Positions 6,181-10,830 of a stretch of 10,830 bases of DNA are shown here, in pieces. The DNA lies in the NCBI GenBank assembly GCA_040255215.1, contig JBDZUM010000130.1, positions 1 through 10,830 on the forward strand, given 5' to 3'. The notes beneath the pieces were generated by a model that searched no databases, had not been told where the DNA came from, and saw only the letters and a program-made list of their open reading frames with translations. Source of the stretch: JAQSWP01 sp040255215. Lineage in GTDB: Bacteria; Pseudomonadota; Alphaproteobacteria; Reyranellales; JAQSWP01. Each line of letters begins with the position of its first letter. The stretch's first letter is position 1. Position numbers and translations under genes: made by a program.

Positions 6181-6196
6181 ACGCTCGAACGAGCGT
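6181..6196. promoter_or_regulatory. 16-bp inverted repeat between divergent usp and tetR genes
   Basis: ACGCTCG (6181-6187) and CGAGCGT (6190-6196) are perfect 7-bp arms around AA. It lies 24 bases upstream of the predicted -35 of the tetR operon and 86 bases from the stress-protein start. The two-base spacer is too short for an RNA hairpin loop, so a DNA-binding site is the likelier reading. Its sequence is unlike the two palindromes next to tetR, so a different regulator would bind it. Confidence 0.3.
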
Positions 6197-6219
6197 TGCG
6201 TTTTCAGACTGCCAGGTCA

Positions 6220-6248
6220 TTGACGCGTCGGCACAATGAATCTAGGTT
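6220..6248 (+). promoter_or_regulatory. Predicted sigma-70-type promoter of the tetR operon
   Basis: TTGACG at 6220-6225 is one base off the -35 consensus. Seventeen bases later TAGGTT (6243-6248) fits TAnnnT of the -10. Transcription would begin near 6255, leaving a leader of about 20 bases. The -10 lies inside the first 14-bp palindrome, so a bound repressor would block RNA polymerase. The region is clearly AT-richer than its surroundings. Confidence 0.5.
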
Positions 6249-6250
6249 CA
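6237..6250. promoter_or_regulatory. Operator 1, 14-bp palindrome overlapping the -10
   Basis: TGAATCTAGGTTCA reads TGAA-n-CTAG-n-TTCA, with 12 of 14 positions symmetric; flanking A6236 and T6251 extend the symmetry. It covers the predicted -10 of the tetR operon and is the likely binding site of the TetR product (autoregulation inferred). Confidence 0.55.
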
Positions 6251-6257
6251 TAGTATC

Positions 6258-6271
6258 TGAATTAGGATTCA
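6258..6271. promoter_or_regulatory. Operator 2, 14-bp palindrome overlapping the tetR ribosome-binding site
   Basis: TGAATTAGGATTCA has perfect 5-bp arms, TGAAT and ATTCA, around TAGG. It has the same length and same outer TGAAT/TTCA ends as operator 1, and its centre is exactly 21 bp downstream, two helical turns, so both sites face the same side of the DNA. It includes the AGGA ribosome-binding site and ends two bases before the tetR ATG. Confidence 0.55.
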
Positions 6272-6273
6272 CT

Positions 6274-6921
6274 ATGGCTCTCGCCCGCCTGCGCCAGCAG
6301 CAGATCGAAGACACGCTCAACCGGCTGATCCGCAGCACGCGCGATCTGATCGCCGAGGGCGGCTGGGCGGCGGCGCAGATCACCGTGATCGCCGATCGCG
6401 CCGGGCTGGCGACCGGTTCGGTCTATCGCTATTTTGATTCCAAGGTCGATCTGTGCGTGCAGGTCCTGGCGCAGGTGTCGCAGCGCGAGGCCGAAGTCGC
6501 CGCCGGCATCATCGAGTCGCCCGGCGACGCCACCACGCGCCTGCACGACGTCGTCGCCATGTTCGTGCGCCGCGCCGCGCGCCAGCCGCGTTTGGCCTAC
6601 GCGCTGATCGCCGAACCCTGCGAACCGGCGCTCGACGAGGCGCGGCTGCAGTATCGCGACGGGCTGGCGCGGCTGATCGCGCGGCTGATCGACGAAGGCA
6701 TCGAGCGCGGCGAGTTCCTCGACCTGCCCAGCGACGTGCTGTCGACCTGCATCACGGGCGCCATGATGGAGCCGCTGGTCCGGCCGCTGGCCCGCGCCGG
6801 CCGGCCGCAGAAGGCCGAGATCGAAGCGCTGGCCGAGCAGGTTGCCGCCGCCTGCGTGCGCATGGTGCGCGCCGCGCCGACGAAGCTCGCCGCCGTCAGG
6901 AAACCGCGGAGGACGCCATGA
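6274..6921 (+). CDS. TetR-family transcriptional repressor
   Basis: A 215-residue one-component regulator. The frame is open upstream to 6112, but ATG at 6274 is chosen: it lies just after AGGA, and the product begins as the family should, with MALARLRQQQIEDTLNRLIR forming helix 1. The DNA-binding domain is residues 8-55: LIAEGGWAAAQITVIADRAG (25-44), then LATGSVYRYFDSK (45-57), the TetR recognition helix and its conserved YxYFxSK end. The rest is a helical ligand and dimerisation domain (TRLHDVVAMFVRRAARQPRLAYALIAEP and onward) of the type with a C-terminal TetR_C fold. The ligand cannot be read from sequence; an acyl-CoA or related substrate of the downstream enzymes is plausible. The stop overlaps the next gene by four bases (ATGA), so the repressor is made with the enzymes it probably controls. 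It very likely binds the two palindromes just upstream. Confidence 0.93.
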   Translation: MALARLRQQQIEDTLNRLIRSTRDLIAEGGWAAAQITVIADRAGLATGSVYRYFDSKVDLCVQVLAQVSQREAEVAAGIIESPGDATTRLHDVVAMFVRRAARQPRLAYALIAEPCEPALDEARLQYRDGLARLIARLIDEGIERGEFLDLPSDVLSTCITGAMMEPLVRPLARAGRPQKAEIEALAEQVAAACVRMVRAAPTKLAAVRKPRRTP

Positions 6922-8552
6922 CCCATCACGTGCTGAACCAGGCGCGGCCGGCTACGGGCTACAACGCTTTCGCCGACGATGCCGTGCTGCGCGACCAGGT
7001 CGAGCGCTACGCGCCGTGGAGCACCGAAAATGCCACGACGCTGGGCGCGCTGGCCGGCGACGAGCAGGCACAGGAGGCGGCGCGGCTGGCCAACGAGCAT
7101 GGCCCGCAGTTGAAGACGCATGATCGTTTCGGCAACCGCATCGACTGGGTCGAGTTCCATCCCGCCTGGCACCAGCTCATGGCACTGGCGTTCGGCAATG
7201 GCGTGCACAGCCTGGCGTGGACGGCGACGCAGCAGGGCGGCCATTTCGCCCGCGCCGTGCTGAGCTATCTGTGGAACCAGGTCGAGAACGGGGTCGGCTG
7301 CCCGACCGGCATGGCCTATGCCGCCGCCGCCGGCTTCGCCGACCGGCCGCAATTCAAGCTGTGGCACGAGCGGACGATCGCGGCGGCCTACGACCAGCGC
7401 CGCCTGCCGCTGCAGCAGAAAGAGGCCGCCGTGATCGGCTACGCCATGACCGAAAAGCAGGGCGGCTCCGATCTGCGCCAGACCCAGACCACGGCGGAAT
7501 TCGCCGGCGCCGAGGACCGCGCCGACATCTATCTGATCACCGGCCACAAATGGTTCTTCTCGGTGCCGACCTGCGACGGGTTCTACACGCTGGCGCAGAC
7601 GAAATCGGGCGTCAGCTGCCTGTTCGTGCCGCGCGTGCTCGACGACGGCAGCTTCAACCGCGTCTTCGTGCAGCGGCTGAAGGACAAATGCGGCAACCGC
7701 TCGAATGCCTCGAGCGAGGTCGAGTTCGATCGCACCCGCGCCATGCTGGTCGGCGAGGAAGGCCGCGGCATCCGCGAAATCCTCTCGCACGCGCATCTAA
7801 CGCGGCTGGATTTCGCCGTCGGGTCGGCCGGGCTGATGCGCCAGGCCCTGACCTTGGCGATCAACCATGCCGGAACGCGCAACGGCTTCGGGCAGCGCAT
7901 GTCGGAACTGCCGATGCAGGCCAACGTGCTGGCCGATCTGGCGCTGGAATGCGAGGCGGCGACCTTGGCGGCGTTGCGGGTGGCGCGCGCCACCGATGCG
8001 ATGGAAACCAGCGACAGCGAGCGGCTGCTGGCGCGGGTGGCGACGCCGGTAGTCAAGTTCTGGAACTGCCAGCGCGCCAGCTATTTCGTCTACGAGGCGC
8101 TGCAGGTGCATGGCGGCAACGGCTTCATCATGGAGAACCCGATCGCCCGGCTCTATCGCGAGGCGCCGCTCAATTCGATCTGGGAAGGCACGTCGAACAT
8201 GATGTGCATGGACGTGCTGCGCGCGCTCGGCCGCGAGCCCGGCGCGCGCGAGGCGTTTGCGGCCGAGGTGACGGCCGCCGGCACCGTGGACCGCACGCAT
8301 GAAAGCTTTCTCGGGCAGCTGTCGGACGATCTCGACAAGCGCGCCAACGACGAAGGCGGCGCCCGCTCGCTGGTGAGCCGCATGGCGTTGGCGCTGCAGG
8401 CCAGCGAGATGATGCGCCACAGCCCGCCCGCCGTGGCGCAGCGCTTCGTCAGCTCGCGGCTGGGCGGCAGGCACGCCGGCATCATCGGCTCGCTGGAGAA
8501 TGGACCCGATCTCGGCGACATCGTGCGGCGCGCCGCGGTCATGGCCAATTGA
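6918..8552 (+). CDS. AidB-like acyl-CoA dehydrogenase
   Basis: A 544-residue FAD flavoprotein; E. coli AidB has nearly the same length (about 541). ATG at 6918 overlaps the tetR stop and follows CGGAGGA with good spacing. Landmarks are AidB-like: MTEKQGGSDLRQTQTTA (177-193), GHKWFFSVP (209-217), CGNRSNASSEVEF (258-270), LHVHGG-type QVHGGNGFIMENPIARLYRE (396-415), and IWEGTSNMMCMDVLR (421-435). In this last stretch Trp422, Glu423 and Arg435 align with AidB Trp424, Glu425 and Arg437; the Glu is the catalytic-base position of medium-chain acyl-CoA dehydrogenase. Family members oxidise acyl-CoA thioesters to enoyl-CoA; AidB itself is linked to alkylation protection and has weak dehydrogenase activity. 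Here the TetR repressor and a class II aldolase-fold partner suggest a catabolic role rather than Ada-controlled DNA protection, but that is inference. A basic C-terminus of the DNA-binding type cannot be judged by eye. Confidence 0.92.
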   Translation: MTHHVLNQARPATGYNAFADDAVLRDQVERYAPWSTENATTLGALAGDEQAQEAARLANEHGPQLKTHDRFGNRIDWVEFHPAWHQLMALAFGNGVHSLAWTATQQGGHFARAVLSYLWNQVENGVGCPTGMAYAAAAGFADRPQFKLWHERTIAAAYDQRRLPLQQKEAAVIGYAMTEKQGGSDLRQTQTTAEFAGAEDRADIYLITGHKWFFSVPTCDGFYTLAQTKSGVSCLFVPRVLDDGSFNRVFVQRLKDKCGNRSNASSEVEFDRTRAMLVGEEGRGIREILSHAHLTRLDFAVGSAGLMRQALTLAINHAGTRNGFGQRMSELPMQANVLADLALECEAATLAALRVARATDAMETSDSERLLARVATPVVKFWNCQRASYFVYEALQVHGGNGFIMENPIARLYREAPLNSIWEGTSNMMCMDVLRALGREPGAREAFAAEVTAAGTVDRTHESFLGQLSDDLDKRANDEGGARSLVSRMALALQASEMMRHSPPAVAQRFVSSRLGGRHAGIIGSLENGPDLGDIVRRAAVMAN

Positions 8553-8563
8553 AGGAGCCCGGC

Positions 8564-9397
8564 ATGCAGACCCTGCCCGTGACGCGGATCAAGGCGTCGG
8601 TCTCGGCGCTGGAATGGCGCACGCGGGTCGATCTCGCCGCCTGCTACCGGCTGATGGCGGTCTACGGCATGACCGACCTGATCTACAACCACATCAGCGC
8701 CCGCATTCCGGGGCAGGACGAGCACTACCTGATCAATCCCTACGGCATGCTCTACGAAGAGATCACCGCCTCGAGCCTGGTGAAGATCGACGTCGAGGGC
8801 AACACGGTGCTGCAGCCCGATCACGGCTACAACGTCAACGTCGCCGGCTTCTACCTGCATGCGCCGATCCACAAGGCGCGGCCGGACGTGCAATGCGTCG
8901 TCCACACCCATAGCCGCGCCGGCACGGCGGTCAGCGGTCTCGACGAAGGCCTGATGCCGCTGTCGCAGACGGCGATGCGGTTCCACGGCAAGGTCGGCTA
9001 CCACGATTTCGAGGGGCCGGCGATCAGCGGCGCCGAATGCGATCGCGTGGTGCAGGATCTGGGCGGGCGCGACGTGATGATCCTGCGCAACCACGGCCTG
9101 CTGGCCTGCGGCCGCAGCATCCCGCAAGCCTTCAACGCCATCTACTGGCTGGAGAATGCCTGCCGCATCCAGGTCGACATGCTGGGCTGCAACCGCGCCC
9201 TGCACCGGCCGACCCAGGCGGCCATCGACAACACCGTCACCTGTTTCCAGGGCAGCGAGATCACGCTGCTGAACGAGACGCAGACAAATCCGACGATGAG
9301 TCCCCACGCCGGATCGAACAGCGGCGGCTACGGCGAGCTGGAGTGGCCGGCATTGCTGCGCAAGCTCGACCGCATGGACGCCGGCTTCCGACAGTAG
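8564..9397 (+). CDS. Class II aldolase/adducin-fold protein
   Basis: A 277-residue cytoplasmic protein, third in the tetR operon, 11 bases after the acyl-CoA dehydrogenase stop. ATG at 8564 follows AAGGAG. The fold's landmarks are present: LAACYRLMAVYGMTDLIYNHISARIP (25-49 region), INPYGMLYEEITASSLVKID (57-76), the zinc ligands His114 and His116 in VVHTHSRAGTAVS (112-124), and His177 in LRNHGLLACG (174-183). The catalytic glutamate of L-fuculose-1-phosphate aldolase (Glu73, four residues before a conserved histidine) corresponds here to Gly95 in NVAGFYLH, so ordinary aldolase chemistry is doubtful, while the metal site is kept. This matches the adducin-like subgroup common beside catabolic genes, whose reactions are mostly untested. 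The C-terminal 35 or so residues (GSNSGGYGELEWPALLRKLDRM) form a short extra segment usual in that subgroup. A role with the dehydrogenase is inferred from gene order. Confidence 0.92.
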   Translation: MQTLPVTRIKASVSALEWRTRVDLAACYRLMAVYGMTDLIYNHISARIPGQDEHYLINPYGMLYEEITASSLVKIDVEGNTVLQPDHGYNVNVAGFYLHAPIHKARPDVQCVVHTHSRAGTAVSGLDEGLMPLSQTAMRFHGKVGYHDFEGPAISGAECDRVVQDLGGRDVMILRNHGLLACGRSIPQAFNAIYWLENACRIQVDMLGCNRALHRPTQAAIDNTVTCFQGSEITLLNETQTNPTMSPHAGSNSGGYGELEWPALLRKLDRMDAGFRQ

Positions 9398-9402
9398 CCC
9401 GA

Positions 9403-10830
9403 TCAGCCGTAGACGAAGGCAGGATCGTCGAGATCGATCGTCGGGAAGACGTCCTTCTCGGCCCAGTAGTCCTGCGAGTGCTGCCATTCCGGTTTCTCGC
9501 CGCGCCTGGGCAGCAGGTGCATGCTGCGCGTGACGTAGCCGGGATTGAAGTTCTCTGTATCAATCCAGGGCAGGATCTTCATGTCCCTGTCCTCGGGCCG
9601 CAGCGCGACCTCGACCTTCTTCGCCTGCTTCTCCTGCATATGGCCCAGCAGACGGCAGACGAAATCGGCCACCAGATCGGCGCGCAAGGTCCACGAGGCG
9701 CGGAAATAGCCGAACACCCAGACCATGTTGGGCACGCCGGTGAACATCATGCCGCGATAGGTCACCGTGTCGGCGAAATCCAATGGCTTGCCGTCGATCT
9801 CGAAATCGATATCGCCCAGGACGTTGAGGTTGAACCCGGTGGCGGTGACGATGATGTCGGCCTCGAGCGCCTGGCCCGATTTCAGCTTGATGCCCTTCTC
9901 GGTGAAGCTTTCGATCTCGTCGGTCACCACCGAGGCCTTGCCCGATCGGATGGCGCGGAACAGATCGCCATCGGGCACGAAAGCGATGCGCTGGCGCCAC
10001 GGCCGGTAGGTCGGCGTGAAATGCTTGTCGATGTCGTAGTCGGGCCCGAGGAACAGCCGGGCAGCGGCCAGCAGTTCGGCCTTGACCGATTCCGGCTCCT
10101 CGAAAGCGCGCTTCATGAAATTGGCCTGATCGAGCAGGATCCGTCGGCGCGTAATCTCGTGAATCCAGCTCTCGTCGATCTGCAACGTGCGCAGTTCGTC
10201 GGCCAGCACCTGCGCGTTGCGCGCTGGAATGAAATAGGTCGGCGATCGCTGCAGCATGACGACATGCTCGACGTCCTGCGCGACATTGGGGATCAGCGTC
10301 GCGGCGGTGGCGCCCGAGCCGATCACGATCATTTTTTTGCCCTTGTAGTCGAGATCTTCGGGCCATTTCTGCGGATGGACGATACGCCCCTTGAAGTCGG
10401 CCGTGCCCGGCCATTCCGGCGTGTAGCCCTGCGAGTGCCGGTAGTAGCCCTGGCACATCCACAGAAAGCCGGCCGTCACGATCAGCATCGCTCCGTCGTC
10501 GAGGCGTTCGACCTCCAGCGTCCAGCGGCTCTCCGCGCTCGACCAGCGCGCCGAGCGGATGCGGTGACGGTAGCGGATATGCGGGGCAAGCCCGTTCTCG
10601 TCGATCACCTCGCCCATATAGTCGAGGATCTCGCGAGCGGTGGCGATCGGCTTGCCGGTCCAGGGCTTGAAGCGATAGCCGAAAGTGTAGAGATCGCTGT
10701 CGGAGCGGATGCCGGGATATTTATGCGTGATCCAGGTGCCGCCGAAGCTTTCCTGCTCCTCCAGCACGAGGAAGCTGGTGCCCGGGCGCTGGGTCGTCAG
10801 ATGGTAGGCGCCGCCGACGCCGGAGATGCC
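9403..10830 (-). CDS. Flavin-containing Baeyer-Villiger-type monooxygenase (EthA/MymA-like), N-terminus cut off
   Basis: The last 475 codons of a monooxygenase whose start lies past the right edge, probably by 10-20 residues. The visible part begins in the FAD Rossmann loop, GISGVGGAYHL, then EEQESFGGTWITHKYPGIRSD region with the GGTW and YPGxxxD signatures. The Baeyer-Villiger fingerprint FKGRIVHPQKWPE is exact for FxGxxxHxxxWP, and is followed by the NADPH Rossmann loop MIVIGSGATAATL. VVMLQRSPTYFIPAR and VTATGFNLN are also family signatures. These features, together with SDSDLYTFGYRFKPW, place it nearest the EthA/MymA branch; EthA is about 489 residues, so little is missing. Such enzymes use NADPH, FAD and oxygen to insert oxygen into ketones or to oxidise sulfur compounds. 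Its stop lies 5 bases from the aldolase-fold gene's stop, tail to tail, so it is not in that operon, though a shared pathway is possible. Confidence 0.93.
   Translation of the reverse strand, partial: GISGVGGAYHLTTQRPGTSFLVLEEQESFGGTWITHKYPGIRSDSDLYTFGYRFKPWTGKPIATAREILDYMGEVIDENGLAPHIRYRHRIRSARWSSAESRWTLEVERLDDGAMLIVTAGFLWMCQGYYRHSQGYTPEWPGTADFKGRIVHPQKWPEDLDYKGKKMIVIGSGATAATLIPNVAQDVEHVVMLQRSPTYFIPARNAQVLADELRTLQIDESWIHEITRRRILLDQANFMKRAFEEPESVKAELLAAARLFLGPDYDIDKHFTPTYRPWRQRIAFVPDGDLFRAIRSGKASVVTDEIESFTEKGIKLKSGQALEADIIVTATGFNLNVLGDIDFEIDGKPLDFADTVTYRGMMFTGVPNMVWVFGYFRASWTLRADLVADFVCRLLGHMQEKQAKKVEVALRPEDRDMKILPWIDTENFNPGYVTRSMHLLPRRGEKPEWQHSQDYWAEKDVFPTIDLDDPAFVYG

Noticed and set aside
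6112..6273. Longer N-terminus for the TetR regulator
   Set aside because: It would cover the predicted promoter and the palindromes, and adds residues unlike the family. ATG at 6274 gives a normal TetR N-terminus.
6453..6917. Upstream in-frame extension of the acyl-CoA dehydrogenase into the tetR region
   Set aside because: The extra 155 residues are an arginine/alanine-rich shadow of tetR. The ATG at 6918 has a good ribosome-binding site and yields the AidB length.
8153..9487. A long open frame on the - strand (444 codons) opposite the dehydrogenase and aldolase genes
   Set aside because: It is the mirror of two well-recognised + genes in GC-rich DNA, is rich in Arg, Ala, His and Gln, and shows no domain. 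Long antisense frames are expected at this GC content.
1..10830. CRISPR arrays, tRNA or rRNA genes, insertion sequences, phage or plasmid genes
   Set aside because: No regularly spaced repeats, no tRNA- or rRNA-like segments, no transposase or integrase motifs, and no visible composition break were seen.

Overview
The window is about 10.8 kb of GC-rich, densely coding DNA. Codon use is strongly biased to G or C at third positions, and gene content and protein style suggest an alphaproteobacterium, possibly Rhodospirillales or a Reyranella-like soil or water organism. That placement is inference from gene families and composition only. There are no rRNA or tRNA genes, no CRISPR array, no insertion sequence, and no gap over 300 bases without a gene.

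Layout. Bases 1-147 (-) hold the first 49 codons of a biotin carboxylase-type protein that runs off the left edge, with a hairpin in its leader. Bases 267-596 (-) encode a small exported or membrane-anchored unknown protein, divergent from a small dimeric alpha/beta-barrel protein at 680-1003 (+). Bases 1118-3168 (+) hold a tightly coupled pair: a zinc-metallopeptidase-like protein (HEAGH) whose stop overlaps the start of a D-Ala-D-Ala ligase-like ATP-grasp protein. I recognise both folds but not the substrate. This pair is the best candidate for an undescribed system here. Bases 3175-4347 (-) encode an iron-alcohol-dehydrogenase/maleylacetate-reductase-like enzyme, divergent from a DUF502 membrane protein at 4442-5224 (+), which converges on a tandem-domain universal stress protein at 5273-6094 (-).

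From 6220 there is a clear operon: promoter, two 14-bp palindromes 21 bp apart, a TetR regulator (6274-6921), an AidB-like acyl-CoA dehydrogenase (6918-8552, ATGA overlap with tetR) and a class II aldolase/adducin-fold protein (8564-9397). The last gene converges, with a 5-base gap, on an EthA/MymA-like Baeyer-Villiger monooxygenase (9403 to the right edge, -) whose first residues lie outside the window.

How the genes fit together. The right half looks like a small catabolic or detoxification locus: a flavin monooxygenase, an acyl-CoA dehydrogenase-fold enzyme, a class II aldolase-fold protein and a repressor that probably controls its own operon. The left half holds housekeeping and unknown genes. 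In the central pair, a ligase may join an amino acid or peptide and a peptidase may trim or recycle the product. That functional link is inferred from gene order and translational coupling, not shown by the sequence.
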